From the NCBI GenBank assembly GCA_031082285.1, contig JAVHLK010000006.1, positions 37,483 through 101,482 on the forward strand: 64,000 nt of DNA, read 5' to 3'. The stretch comes from Desulfomonilaceae bacterium (GTDB taxonomy: Bacteria > Desulfobacterota > Desulfomonilia > Desulfomonilales > Desulfomonilaceae). Position numbers and translations under genes: made by a program. The notes under the pieces are model-generated. The model worked only from the letters and a program-made list of their open reading frames with translations, was not told the origin of the DNA and did not search any database. Of this stretch, positions 34,899 to 44,153 are shown piece after piece (position 1 is the first letter of the stretch; every line of letters begins with the position of its first letter).

Positions 34899-37800
34899 TC
34901 AGTTCAATCGCGAAAGTTCTCGCCTCTCCGCGGAGGCGGGAAACAGATCGGCCACGGCCGGGTGACAGGTGAAAAAGAGAACCTGAGTGGCCGTCCTGTC
35001 CGCGAAACCGGCCAATGCACTCGCGGTTCGTCGGGCACGAGACGGATCGAAATTCACCAGGATGTCGTCCATCATCACGGGCATCGGCTCCTCCGCGCCC
35101 AGGATTTCCAGATGTGCCAATCTGAGAGCCAGGTAGACCTGCTCAAGAGTGCCCCTGCTGAGATGACGCTCTTCCACACGTGATTGATCCACGCGTTCGG
35201 CCTTCACCTGATCGTCATCCAGAGGAAAAAGTATCCTGTCGTACGTATCGCCGGTGATGTGCCGAAAGATTTCCGATGCCTTCTCCAAAACCTTGGGCTG
35301 CTTGTGCGTCTCATAGACCCGAAGAGTCTTTTCCAACTGCGTTGCCGCAATCTTCAGCGCAACCCACTCTTGGGCGAGTCTGTTAAGCCGAGCCGAGACT
35401 TCCTGCTTCTCCCCGAGCAATTGTTCCCGCCGATCTTCCGATTCGAGGAATTCGATCTCTTTGCCGAGCTTGCCGCTCACATTGGCCAGGGACTCCGTCT
35501 CGTGTCGCAACGCGTCAAGCGCGGCTTGAAATTCCACGGCCGCAGCATGGTTTGCGTCCCAGTTCTGGGAAGACATGAGCCCGTGAACTTCATCCGTATC
35601 GCTCAGCCCAAGCCCCGAACTCAGTGCGGCAAGCAGGGAAGTGCGCTCATGCTCAAGTGCGTTGAGGTGCGCATGCCTTTCGGAGCGGTCCCTGAAGGCT
35701 TCTTCATCATTGACGCCGGCCGCCTCGAAAAGCCCGTCGATCCGATCCCGAGTCTCGTTACTCCTGAGCCGGAGTGCTTCCAGAGTCGCCTCATGTTCGG
35801 CAATCCGTTCGTTCAGGGATTCTCGAACGGACAGGATCTCCCGAGTTTCGGCCTCGGCTCGTACCCATTGGTCCACCTGATCCGGCAACGATGTCCCGCG
35901 TGCCGGGGGATGTCCGATCTTATGAGCGAAGGACGCGGCCCTTTGAGAGAAATCCTCCCACTCTTGCCGCACGGCTTTCAGGTCGGCTTCTCGATCCATG
36001 TGACGCTGGAGCTTCACCTTTGCATTGGCTATGTGGGTAAGGAGTCCAAGAGCGGACTCCGGCGAGACCGTGTCCGGCAATCCCACCCGCGCCAGGCAAC
36101 TCTGCCACGAGCTCCGCAGGAGCCCCAACCGTTCCTCGGCTTGCTCCATTTTGTCGGCAAGTTCTTGAGCGCGGCTCTCCTCGATGTCCAGATCCTCCGA
36201 TGCCGTCCCGTATTCGGCCTCCAAGGACCGCACCCGCTGCACGGGCTGCTCGGCCTTATGGGATTCGTATTCTGCCCTGAGCACGTCCATCCGGTCCGCA
36301 TTCGCGTTTCCAAGGACCTCTTGGGCAATCTTCTCCGACTCGCGCTGCAATTCGTCGATCCGCACGCGCAGCGTCCTCCTGGATCTCTCCGTGTGCGCAA
36401 TCTCATGCGTTATGGTGGATGCCCTCAACGCGAGCGATTCCTTTTCTCGTCGTATCCGTTCCGCGTGACGTCGCTCTCCGTCCGTTTTCCATCGGATGCC
36501 GAAGGGAATACACAACAGCAGCGCAACACCGGAAGCAAAGAAAAGAAGGGATGTCTCATCGCTACTCTTCCACCCGGCGTAGAGCATGGCCGCGGCCGCG
36601 AACGAGACGGTCGCGATCGCGAGAAGGAACGGGATCGGAGACATGAATCTCGACGATTCGTTACCCAGGGTCTCGCCGGCTTCATCTATCCGGCGGCGAA
36701 CTCCGCTCAGGTGGTTGAGCCGTGCGGCCTTTTCCTCGAGGTTGTCCTTGAGATCTGAAATCCTGTGTCTGTTCGACTTCCATTGTTCGAGCCTTCGTTG
36801 AGACTCGCGCGGAAGATACGTCTCGCAGAGCGGGGCTAATTGCATGAGTTCCGACTTGATTCGCCCGGTCTTGGCCCGAGATAATCGGCACCGCTCTTCC
36901 GATTCATCGAGCCTGGCCGCGAGGTTCCCAAGTTCTTCGCGGCATGAGCGCCACGAATCGACCAACGAACGGATCTCGTGCTCCACGGCCGCGGACGGTT
37001 CGAAAGCTTCCACACGTCCTCGATCCCACTCCGGGCCGAGTGCCGCAATCTCCGCATCCAGAACGGCTCCCGATCGGGCCAGGTCTGCGGTTGCCTTCTC
37101 GATGCGTCGGGGCGTTTCCGACAATCGACCGGCCTCGCGAGTCAGGGAATGGAGTTCCGCGGAATGCTCCGCAAGCTTCGTGTCAGGATCGAGGTTGTCC
37201 TTGAGCCCGCGCAGGTGATTCAGCTTGTTCGCAGCCTCTTCAATAGACTGGCCGATCTCGCCGAGGCGCTCCAGTTCGCGATCGAGCCGATCGACGCCGG
37301 CCGTCGGGAAACTCCGGGAATCCTGGAGGGACCGCATCTCGCGTTCCACCGCCGCAAGTCTCATCCATTCCTGTTCATAGCGCAGCAGCCGATTCATCCG
37401 GCTCAACGAGGCCTCATGGGATCGGATCAGATCAGCCAGATCCCTGCGCCGGGATTCAACATCCTGGAATTCCACGGTGAGTCGGGAATGCCGTTCCGGA
37501 GCATCGGCTCCGGCCCTTATTCGCTTGTCCAGTTCCTTGAGACGATCCTGCAGCGACCCGAGCGATTCACCTTCGCGGGGAGGGCATTTTGCGATCCTCT
37601 TGAGCCGATTGTTCAACGTGTCGATCACGTCAAGCGGGTTGACTGAGACCGAACCCAATGCCACGGAAAGGATCTTGCTCCGGAGGGCTTCCCTGTCCAA
37701 CTGACGCATGCCGTCGAGATCAAAGGCAAAAAGGCTCTCGTACGATTTTCTGTCGGACGGCAAGCCGGGCAGCGTGAGCAGGTGCGAGTCCAGACGGTTC

Positions 37801-38114
37801 CCCGCATCGTCATAGATCGTGAGCTCCCCTTCCCTCAGTCCGCGCTTCTCGAGTCGTTCGATGCGCAGTAACGAGCCGGTCGCATCACGGACCACGATCC
37901 TGCCCTTCCTGAGGTTTCCGTCGGACGGCTCATAGACGTTGTTCGCGCCGCCCTTTCTCTTGAAGCCGTAGAACACCGACCGGACGAATTCCAAGACGGT
38001 ACTTTTCCCCGCCTCATTCTCCCCCACGATCACGGTGAGACCCGGTGCAAGGTCCGCAATACGCATTCCACGTGCCGCACCGAAACTCTCGATGAAGATC
38101 TCTTGTATTTGCAC
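34899..38114 (-). CDS. YhaN-like SMC/Rad50-family AAA ATPase with internal membrane helices
   Basis: A 1071-residue protein. Walker A GENEAGKSTVLEF lies at about residue 33, after the Rad50-like start MQIQEIFIESFGAARGM. Two long coiled-coil arms (about 200-480 and 555-930) flank two hydrophobic segments near residues 490-545 (PFLLAIATVSFAAAAMLYAG and SLLFFASGVALLLCIPFGI), as in Bacillus YhaN. The C-terminal part has the signature LSRGTLEQVYLALRLAHLE and Walker B PVMMDDILVNFD. It starts with GTG. The usual partner, a YhaO/SbcD-type phosphoesterase, is not adjacent. The protein probably acts in DNA repair or defence at the membrane. Confidence 0.85.
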   Translation of the reverse strand: MQIQEIFIESFGAARGMRIADLAPGLTVIVGENEAGKSTVLEFVRSVFYGFKRKGGANNVYEPSDGNLRKGRIVVRDATGSLLRIERLEKRGLREGELTIYDDAGNRLDSHLLTLPGLPSDRKSYESLFAFDLDGMRQLDREALRSKILSVALGSVSVNPLDVIDTLNNRLKRIAKCPPREGESLGSLQDRLKELDKRIRAGADAPERHSRLTVEFQDVESRRRDLADLIRSHEASLSRMNRLLRYEQEWMRLAAVEREMRSLQDSRSFPTAGVDRLDRELERLGEIGQSIEEAANKLNHLRGLKDNLDPDTKLAEHSAELHSLTREAGRLSETPRRIEKATADLARSGAVLDAEIAALGPEWDRGRVEAFEPSAAVEHEIRSLVDSWRSCREELGNLAARLDESEERCRLSRAKTGRIKSELMQLAPLCETYLPRESQRRLEQWKSNRHRISDLKDNLEEKAARLNHLSGVRRRIDEAGETLGNESSRFMSPIPFLLAIATVSFAAAAMLYAGWKSSDETSLLFFASGVALLLCIPFGIRWKTDGERRHAERIRREKESLALRASTITHEIAHTERSRRTLRVRIDELQRESEKIAQEVLGNANADRMDVLRAEYESHKAEQPVQRVRSLEAEYGTASEDLDIEESRAQELADKMEQAEERLGLLRSSWQSCLARVGLPDTVSPESALGLLTHIANAKVKLQRHMDREADLKAVRQEWEDFSQRAASFAHKIGHPPARGTSLPDQVDQWVRAEAETREILSVRESLNERIAEHEATLEALRLRSNETRDRIDGLFEAAGVNDEEAFRDRSERHAHLNALEHERTSLLAALSSGLGLSDTDEVHGLMSSQNWDANHAAAVEFQAALDALRHETESLANVSGKLGKEIEFLESEDRREQLLGEKQEVSARLNRLAQEWVALKIAATQLEKTLRVYETHKQPKVLEKASEIFRHITGDTYDRILFPLDDDQVKAERVDQSRVEERHLSRGTLEQVYLALRLAHLEILGAEEPMPVMMDDILVNFDPSRARRTASALAGFADRTATQVLFFTCHPAVADLFPASAERRELSRLN

Positions 38115-38117
38115 CGG

Positions 38118-38252
38118 TTACCCTACGAACCGCCACACATATTGCGTCAGCCGTACCAGCGCGATTATCACCCCGGCTGCCAAGACCCCGAGGAGAAGCA
38201 GTGAGGTGGCAAGCGCGAGACCGCCTTGAAAACGTGATGATTTGTTCGACAT
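38118..38252 (-). CDS. Small single-helix membrane protein, 44 residues
   Basis: ATG at 38252 with a GAGGTCCAC start signal opens a 44-codon gene that ends three bases before the YhaN-like GTG. After MSNKSSRFQGG comes one long hydrophobic helix (LALATSLLLLGVLAAGVIIALV) and a short basic tail. Since the ATPase also has membrane helices, this may be a membrane partner for it. No family is recognised. A longer frame to 38423 adds 57 residues without a good start signal. Confidence 0.6.
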   Translation of the reverse strand: MSNKSSRFQGGLALATSLLLLGVLAAGVIIALVRLTQYVWRFVG

Positions 38253-38422
38253 GTGGACCTCGGTGATCGCCGTAACCAGCACCAATGGGCCGGCATCACG
38301 GGCACGGATTGCAGCCTGGAAGACTTGAATAGCCATTACCGGCGAGCCGAATTGTGCGCTTGCGGTCTTGTCGGCGCAGGCCGCTCCCGGGACCTTGGGA
38401 GTGCGTATGCACCGACGCGACA

Positions 38423-38764
38423 TTATTGGTATTCATCAAGGATTCCTTTCAGCGACAGAACGAGTTCAGGCAGGAATTTGATTACCGTCAGCCAGACTAT
38501 GTCCATGTTGACATCGAAGTACGCGTGCACGAGTCTGTCGCGCATTCCCGCGATGTCTTGCCACGGCACCTGTGGTGTTCTACCCCGGCGCTCCTCGGAA
38601 ATGTGTGAGGCTGCTTCGCCCACGATCTCAACGAGTCGCACGAGTGAGAGATTCAGCAAGCGGTCCTTGTCAAGGTCGCTCCGAGACTTGCCTTCCGCCA
38701 GTCCTATTGCTTCCTCTGCCGCCTCCAACATGTGGCGCAATCGAACCAGGTCTTCATTCCGCAT
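38423..38764 (-). CDS. hepT: HepT-like ribonuclease toxin (DUF86)
   Basis: A 113-residue helical protein. The HEPN active-site motif R-x4-H-x-Y is present at Arg75-His80-Tyr82 (RDRLVHAYFD), so the RNase should be active. ATG at 38764 overlaps the mntA stop by 11 bases, the usual coupled arrangement. In the MntA/HepT system the nucleotidyltransferase AMPylates the toxin's Tyr to silence it, and the Tyr of the motif is kept here. Confidence 0.9.
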   Translation of the reverse strand: MRNEDLVRLRHMLEAAEEAIGLAEGKSRSDLDKDRLLNLSLVRLVEIVGEAASHISEERRGRTPQVPWQDIAGMRDRLVHAYFDVNMDIVWLTVIKFLPELVLSLKGILDEYQ

Positions 38765-39056
38765 ACTGTACCTCTGCCTCTGCCAAGACCTGCTCACGAA
38801 AGTACCGGCTGAGATCCTCGGACGTTCTTAGATCCACGGGCCGGTTGAGGATCTCGCTCAGCTCTCGTTCCATGGCGGCAAGTTCAATGAGAGTAGGCAG
38901 GTGGTCAGGGTGAAACTCAACAAGGAAATCCATATCACTATCGATAGTCGCGTCGCCCCTGAGAACCGAGCCGAACAGAGACAACTTGCGAATGAAGTGC
39001 TTCCTGCAGAAGGCTGCCACTTCCTTGCGGGGAATCTCCGGACGATGGGGGTTCAT
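38754..39056 (-). CDS. mntA: MntA-like minimal nucleotidyltransferase antitoxin
   Basis: A 100-residue minimal nucleotidyltransferase. The GS-x10-D-x-D motif is intact (Gly29-Ser30 to Asp41-x-Asp43, in LFGSVLRGDATIDSDMDFLV). It overlaps hepT by 11 bases. Members of the pair modify HepT with AMP and so act as antitoxin. Start is the ATG at 39056; a GGAGG-like site lies upstream (reverse complement of CCTCC at 39061-39065). Confidence 0.9.
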   Translation of the reverse strand: MNPHRPEIPRKEVAAFCRKHFIRKLSLFGSVLRGDATIDSDMDFLVEFHPDHLPTLIELAAMERELSEILNRPVDLRTSEDLSRYFREQVLAEAEVQYAE

Positions 39057-39136
39057 CTAACCTCCTCGTGATGAAAGGCGGTCGACCTCCGCCGAACGCC
39101 GGTCCCAGGCGGCCGGACCGCACCATGTTTCCGCAT

Positions 39137-40501
39137 CTACCCAGCCGTTTCGTCGGGTTCTTCGATGCCGAGGCGCTTAATCTTCCGCCAGAGTGTAGTC
39201 TTGTTGATCCCCAATTCCCGTGCCGTGGCCAGTTTCTTGCCTTTATTTCGAGCCAAGGTTTCTCTGATGATGCGTGCCTCTATCTCGGCAAGCGTCGCAC
39301 CGGTCAGAAAACCGTGGGACGAACCCGGTGCCTGGCAAAGCGGCTCCGGCAGGTGGTGACGTTCGATCAACCCTCCGTGACACAATATGAACGCGTGTTC
39401 GAGCGCATTTTCCAGTTCCCTGATGTTTCCCGGCCAGTCGTAATCCATGAACGCCAGAAGAGATTCTCGGGACAACCCGCTGATGTCTTTTCCTTTGAGG
39501 CGGTTGAAGCGGTCGATGAAATGCTGGGCCAGCAGCGGCACGTCTTCTTTCCGTTCCCTTAACGGGGGAAGAGTAAGCCTGAAGACTCGTATCCGGTAGT
39601 ACAGATCCTCACGAAAATCCCCTTGTTCGACCAAAGCCCGAAGGTCCTTGTTGGTTGCCGCAATGACCCTCGCGTCCGAACTCAATGTCTTGGTGCTTCC
39701 CAAGGGTTCGAACGACTTGTCCTGGAGGACTCGGAGGAGCCTTACCTGGAGGGCCGGCGTAATATCCCCGATCTCGTCCAGAAGGATCGTGCCTCCGTCG
39801 GCTTGCGCGAACCTGCCCGGCTTGTCGCGTTTCGCGTCGGTGAATGCGCCGGCCTTGTACCCGAAGAGTTCGGATTCAAGCAACGTATCCGGTATCGCGC
39901 CGCAGTTCACCGTGATCAACGGTTTGTCGGATCGACTCGAAAGCTTGTGAATGGCTTTGGCCAGAACCTCTTTGCCCGTACCGCTTTCCCCCTCGATGAG
40001 AATCGTGCTGTCGCTGAGCGCGACGTCGGGCAGTATGCTGAAGATCTCCTTCATTCGCTGGTTGTTGGACAGCATGTCCTCAAAGGTGAAAGATTTCTCG
40101 ACTTCCCGACGCAATGCCTCCACGAGCGTCAAGTCGCGAAAGGTTTCGACACCGCCGGCCATTTCCCCGCCGGCGTCCTTGAGTATCGCGGTGCTGACGC
40201 TGATCGGCACTCTGGCACCGTCCGCTCTCAGTATATACACTGCTCGGTTCACCACCGGCTTTCCGGTCCGGACCGTCTGTTTGAGAGCGCACTCGCCCTC
40301 GCAGATCTCTGCGCGGAACACCTCGCAACAGGGACGGCCTATTGCCTCGCCCACCGGAACCCCCGTGATCTCCTCGGCGGCTCGATTGAAGGACGTGATG
40401 ATGAAGTCGCCGTCCACGGTAAATACGCCGTCCGCGACGCTGTCCAGGATCATGCCTATCTCAACGGGGGTCAAGGTATGTTCCACTCTGTGTCTACTCA
40501 T
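39137..40501 (-). CDS. PAS-domain sigma-54-dependent transcriptional activator
   Basis: A 454-residue regulator. Order: PAS domain (about 12-125: MILDSVADGVFTVDGDFIIT), AAA+ domain with Walker A GESGTGKE (about 165), the sigma-54 contact loop ESELFGYKAGAFTDAKRDKP (GAFTGA changed to GAFTDA, seen in other PAS-type members), Walker B GGTILLDEIGD and RVIAATNKDL, then a Fis-type helix-turn-helix (KGKKLATARELGINKTTLWR). The PAS domain has four cysteines near 59-75 (PCCEVFRAEICEGEC), so it may bind a metal cluster or sense redox. ATG at 40501 follows GGGAGATTCGGCAG. The target genes are not visible. Confidence 0.9.
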   Translation of the reverse strand: MSRHRVEHTLTPVEIGMILDSVADGVFTVDGDFIITSFNRAAEEITGVPVGEAIGRPCCEVFRAEICEGECALKQTVRTGKPVVNRAVYILRADGARVPISVSTAILKDAGGEMAGGVETFRDLTLVEALRREVEKSFTFEDMLSNNQRMKEIFSILPDVALSDSTILIEGESGTGKEVLAKAIHKLSSRSDKPLITVNCGAIPDTLLESELFGYKAGAFTDAKRDKPGRFAQADGGTILLDEIGDITPALQVRLLRVLQDKSFEPLGSTKTLSSDARVIAATNKDLRALVEQGDFREDLYYRIRVFRLTLPPLRERKEDVPLLAQHFIDRFNRLKGKDISGLSRESLLAFMDYDWPGNIRELENALEHAFILCHGGLIERHHLPEPLCQAPGSSHGFLTGATLAEIEARIIRETLARNKGKKLATARELGINKTTLWRKIKRLGIEEPDETAG

Positions 40502-40859
40502 CTGCCGAATCTCCCACATAGAATTATTAACACAATCAGGAAATTATTGAAACAACCCGCGCCGCGTCGGACGCATGGGATCGCCGGCATGAACGGAACC
40601 GCACCCGCGATCGCTTCGATGGGCCGGAACCCCGTACCGGGCTTACGAAAAGGGATGCGACAATGTCCATTCCCGTACGCGAACTACACCGGGATTGCCG
40701 GTGGCCAAGCGACGTAATGTCTCCTCTTGCCCGATCACTTCAGCGAGAGTGCTTCGCTTGTTACGGCAATGACAAGTCGGTCGTTGATCTCTTCGCCGGC
40801 AATGTTGAAGGGTTCGATGGGAAAGGGGCTTTGAAGCTTGTCCGACCGGGAGGAGACGG
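40502..40859. other. Intergenic stretch between the sigma-54 regulator and ppiC
   Basis: No gene. The first 55 bases are AT-rich and probably hold the regulator promoter (reading minus, TTTCAA and AATAAT 18 bases apart). At about 40738-40780 is a degraded copy of the GCTTCGCT...CAATGACA dispersed repeat. Confidence 0.4.
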
Positions 40860-40888
40860 TTGACTCGCTCACGGTCCTATGATATAAC
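40860..40888 (+). promoter_or_regulatory. Sigma-70-type promoter of the PpiC gene
   Basis: TTGACT (40860-40865), a 17-base spacer and TATAAC (40883-40888); the GTG start is 74 bases further. Confidence 0.75.
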
Positions 40889-40897
40889 CGCCTTCTC

Positions 40898-40919
40898 TGA
40901 AATGATAAATATTATTTCA
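40898..40919. promoter_or_regulatory. AT-rich palindrome just after the promoter
   Basis: TGAAAT and ATTTCA flank a 10-base centre with internal ATA/TAT symmetry (18 of 22 positions symmetric). It lies over or just after the predicted transcription start, so a repressor site is possible. Confidence 0.4.
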
Positions 40920-40961
40920 TATCCAGAGGTTATTCAAGATAAGTCAAAAAGGAGACGGGAA

Positions 40962-41876
40962 GTGCAAAGGAACTTCGGTATTTTTAAAGGCTTTCTTCCG
41001 GCCCTCGCCGTTACGGCCCTGGCCCTATGCGGACCCTTGTCGACCTTTGCCGGTCCTGACGACAAGGTGCTCGCGACGATCGGCAACGAGACGGTCACCG
41101 AGAGCGACCTCCAGCAAATGGCCAACGCGGTCCCGGAACGATTCCGGCATCTTTACCTCACGCCGGAGGGTCGTCAGAAAAGCCTCGATTACGTGATCAA
41201 CATCTTCGTGCTTGCCGCGGAAGCGAAAAAGGAAGGCATGGACAAGAGTCCGGATGTTCAAAGACTCGTCAAGTTCACCGAGAAGGATCTCCTTGCGCGC
41301 CTCTACCTGGATAAGGCCAGTAAGTCAATAGATGAACCAACGGAGGCGGAAGCCAACGCGTATTACGAGCAGAACAAAGCTCAATATGCGACCCCGGAGA
41401 GCGTTCATCTGCGACACATCTTGGTGAAGACCGAGAAAGAGGCTCAGGATGCGCTCAAGCTCTTAAAAAAGGGCCAGAAATTCGACGACCTGGCCCGGAA
41501 GATCTCGATTTGCCCGAGCAAGGCACAAGGCGGCGATCTCGATTGGGTACCAAAGGGAACCCTCCTGGGAGAAGTGGAATCCGTAGCCTTCTCAATGGAT
41601 GCGGGGCAGATCACCGGACCGGTCAAGTCCAAGTTCGGATACCACGTGCTCCTTCTGGAAGACAAGAAGCCGGCCCAAGAGAGTTCATACGAGCAGGTCA
41701 AGGATTACATCTTCGAGCAGTTGCGGTTCCAACGGCGGCAGGAACACTATGAGAGGCTTGCGGATTCCTTGAGAAAAAAGATGAACGTGAAGGTCACCGC
41801 TTCCCCGACCGAACCTCCGACGCCCGACGCCTCACCCGCAAAGCCTTCGGGTCCGACTGCAGGACCGAAGAATTGA
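40962..41876 (+). CDS. PpiC-type peptidyl-prolyl isomerase (parvulin), exported
   Basis: A 304-residue periplasmic or lipoprotein-like chaperone; GTG at 40962 with an AAAAGGAGACGGGAA site. Residues 1-33 form a signal peptide (PALAVTALALCGPLSTFAG). An N-terminal SurA-like helical domain is followed by the parvulin domain (about 145-240) with VHLRHILVKTEKEAQDALK, CPSKAQGGDLDWVPKG and GPVKSKFGYHVLLLEDKKPA. The C-terminal 30 residues are Pro/Ala-rich. It aids folding of exported proteins, such as outer-membrane proteins. Confidence 0.93.
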   Translation: MQRNFGIFKGFLPALAVTALALCGPLSTFAGPDDKVLATIGNETVTESDLQQMANAVPERFRHLYLTPEGRQKSLDYVINIFVLAAEAKKEGMDKSPDVQRLVKFTEKDLLARLYLDKASKSIDEPTEAEANAYYEQNKAQYATPESVHLRHILVKTEKEAQDALKLLKKGQKFDDLARKISICPSKAQGGDLDWVPKGTLLGEVESVAFSMDAGQITGPVKSKFGYHVLLLEDKKPAQESSYEQVKDYIFEQLRFQRRQEHYERLADSLRKKMNVKVTASPTEPPTPDASPAKPSGPTAGPKN

Positions 41877-41939
41877 TGCCGGCCAAGCCTGGGCGCGTAC
41901 GAAAAGAACCTTTCCGGCCATAGTCCGTCTCATCTCGGC

Positions 41940-41962
41940 CCGTCCCGCGCCTCGCGGGACGG
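41940..41962. other. Perfect GC-rich hairpin between convergent genes
   Basis: CCGTCCCGCG (41940-41949) pairs with CGCGGGACGG (41953-41962) across a 3-base loop. It sits 63 bases after ppiC in a 367-base gene-free gap before the convergent DUF6178 gene. There is no T-tract, so it is a possible but atypical terminator. Confidence 0.5.
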
Positions 41963-42243
41963 ATCCGCCACATCGCTCGGCGGACCGCCCCGGACCTCCC
42001 CATCGTCCCACCGGCCGTGAATATTCTCGCCGCACCTGGAGAACGCATTATCAAGACCGCTTACATCGATTGACGATCGGATTGGAAGGCGGACTCATCG
42101 GCCCGATGCGAGATGCGAAGGGGTGGATGTCGGGGGACGGTTCACGGCCGGGTTGAGAACAAAGAAGCTACCCGCACGCGTCTTTCACCGTTTTCGAGAG
42201 ACACGAACCGGCGGCGAGCACGAACGCGACGGATTCTGCGCAA

Positions 42244-43044
42244 TCACTCGTCCAGAGGCACGAACATGTCCTCGGCTTCTTCAGTGACACCGCTCAAGTC
42301 GCCGACCTGTTGCTGAATTCTGTCGAACGCCTCTTCCGCGGTACGCGTCTTGAGATCGTCTTCCCGCAGCATCAATGAAACGAGTTCGTTGAAATACACT
42401 TCGTCGGCGAGATGAATCTTGGTGAGAATGTCCAACGTCTCCTCGTCGGTCACTTCCAGATCGTCGGGCTTGAGTTCCATCCGGTCGAGTTTCACGAGGA
42501 AGTCCGCAGGGAACGACGCCTCTTCCTCTTCCAGCGGCTGATCCGCGGATCTCATCCATGGCCTGAGGATCTTGTCCTGAAACGCGGACGCCACCACCTT
42601 GATGTCGAGATTCTTCAGCAGCTTGGCAAAGACGACGTCCTCTTCTTCCAGGAAGCTGATGATCCAGTGGTAGGCGGACTGAGCGTCCGTCGCGCCTCGC
42701 GCCGAAAACAACTCGGGGTCCAGGTCAAGTATCGACTGAATTCGTCCCGGCTGCACGATGGAGAGGAGCCCGATATGGGTCGACGTCTGGGCTTTCATGA
42801 TACGGAAAAGAGTTCGCTCGCCCAGGCCTTCCACAATATCGCGGCTTTTTTCGTCCGCGAGCAGGAACAGCAATTCCTGAGCGCCCTTTGGATCTCTCAA
42901 CGCCTGATGACTCACCAGTGAAATCTGCTCCTCGGGCGACAGAGATTCCATGATTTCAGAAGCCTTCTCTCTGTCTATCTTTATCAGATCCAGCACTCGG
43001 GTGCCTTCTTCAGATATGGGAACCAGAAAATCTTCACGGTGCAT
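42244..43044 (-). CDS. DUF6178-like protein
   Basis: A 266-residue soluble, mostly helical protein, acidic (many Asp/Glu). Features seen: LSPEEQISLVSHQALRDP, a SILDLDPELFSARGATDAQS segment resembling the DLD-x-W region of DUF6178, and a tail ending in DE. It follows the 177-residue gene by 5 bases and is probably co-expressed. ATG at 43044 is chosen over a TTG at 43074. Function is unknown. The DUF6178 assignment rests on general similarity and is moderate. Confidence 0.6.
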   Translation of the reverse strand: MHREDFLVPISEEGTRVLDLIKIDREKASEIMESLSPEEQISLVSHQALRDPKGAQELLFLLADEKSRDIVEGLGERTLFRIMKAQTSTHIGLLSIVQPGRIQSILDLDPELFSARGATDAQSAYHWIISFLEEEDVVFAKLLKNLDIKVVASAFQDKILRPWMRSADQPLEEEEASFPADFLVKLDRMELKPDDLEVTDEETLDILTKIHLADEVYFNELVSLMLREDDLKTRTAEEAFDRIQQQVGDLSGVTEEAEDMFVPLDE

Positions 43045-43049
43045 ATTGT

Positions 43050-43583
43050 TCAGACCTCGTCCGTTCGGGTCCAATGAGGATCTTCAACTGAGCGAACCGT
43101 TTCCAGCATGGAATCGTCATATCCAAAGTCTTCCGCGGTCCATCCCTCATCGGGCGGAGTGTACGATTCGCCAAGGTTCAAGACCACCTTGCTTCGTTCA
43201 CGGCTGATGGTCAAGAGCTGAAGAGCCGTGACCAGTTTCGCTCTGGCCTCCTCATCGGAAGAGTCACGATAAGAGAAAATGACGTTTCGCAGGCACGAGG
43301 CCTGCGATTTGTCCAACTGAATGCCCTTGGATTCGAGGATGGCCTGCAATGTCGGCAATGACTCGTTCTTGAGCGACTGGAGAAGCAGATCCATGAGCCC
43401 ACGGGAAAAGCGCATGAGATGCCGCATGGAGAACGCAAGCGTAATGGGATCCATCTCCAAGGGATTCCGTGCCACTACGTCAAGGTACGCAGGTTCTCGT
43501 CCGGTGTTTTCTGAGCAAAATTCTTCAAATATCCTGAACTGCTCACTGATATCCGGGCTCGCAAGAATTTCGTCGTCAGGCAT
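43050..43583 (-). CDS. Conserved-looking hypothetical protein paired with the DUF6178-like gene
   Basis: A 177-residue soluble helical protein; ATG at 43583 with GGGAGGG. The middle has LAFSMRHLMRFSRGLMDLLLQ and SQASCLRNVIFSYRDSSDEE; the C-terminus is acidic and ends VEDPHWTRTDEV. No known motif is visible. It starts a two-gene unit with the DUF6178-like protein, so the two may form a complex. Confidence 0.6.
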   Translation of the reverse strand: MPDDEILASPDISEQFRIFEEFCSENTGREPAYLDVVARNPLEMDPITLAFSMRHLMRFSRGLMDLLLQSLKNESLPTLQAILESKGIQLDKSQASCLRNVIFSYRDSSDEEARAKLVTALQLLTISRERSKVVLNLGESYTPPDEGWTAEDFGYDDSMLETVRSVEDPHWTRTDEV

Positions 43584-44074
43584 TTTAATCCCTCCCTGAA
43601 CAACCGGTGATTCCAACCCCGTACCGTCGAGGCTGCATGATCGCCCTCAACGGCCTGGTCTTTTCCTATCCATATGGTTATTCGGGCCACAGATCTCCTG
43701 CATCGGATCCGCACAGAGACGAATTGTCTTCAGTTCCACTCTATCACAGACCGACCCCGATGCCAACATTGGTCTCACCTCGTCTTGAGAAACGATACGC
43801 CCTTTCCGGAACCTCCTTATCCTCACGCGCGTCGTTCGCAGAACATTTCGTTGAGGCGCCTCGAGCAAGCTTGACCGAATCGTCTCCGTTGAGGGCCTTG
43901 CCCTCGTCTCGGCCGAAGAAAGAACGCTCATGCGTGCGCTCCGTGTGTGTGCACTCGAATCGCCTCACACGCGGGTGAGGGTCTCGGTGAACGGCCTCCT
44001 TCGGGGCCTCCCGAGTCTCTACGTACATCATGTACACGATTACCGGAAATTCAAAGGTTTCTTATCGCTTGGCG
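43584..44074. other. Gene-free stretch
   Basis: Between the hypothetical gene pair and fumC. Overlapping frames on both strands have no start signals or domains. Only the fumC terminator at its right end is recognised. Confidence 0.4.
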
Positions 44075-44109
44075 AAAAAACCCCGTGACGGCTCGAACAC
44101 GACCGTCAC
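44075..44109 (-). terminator. Rho-independent terminator of fumC
   Basis: On the minus strand a GTGACGG stem pairs with CCGTCAC across an 11-base loop, followed by GGGG and six T. It lies 44 bases past the fumC stop. Confidence 0.8.
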
Positions 44110-44153
44110 AACACATTCGCCAACGGAACCCTATCTTCTCCCGCCGATTCCTC

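Noticed and set aside
35184..36758. Plus-strand frame of 524 codons
   Set aside because: Antisense of the coiled-coil ATPase; length explained by GC-rich codon usage.
39623..40717. Plus-strand frame of 364 codons
   Set aside because: Antisense of the sigma-54 activator, which has all AAA+ motifs.
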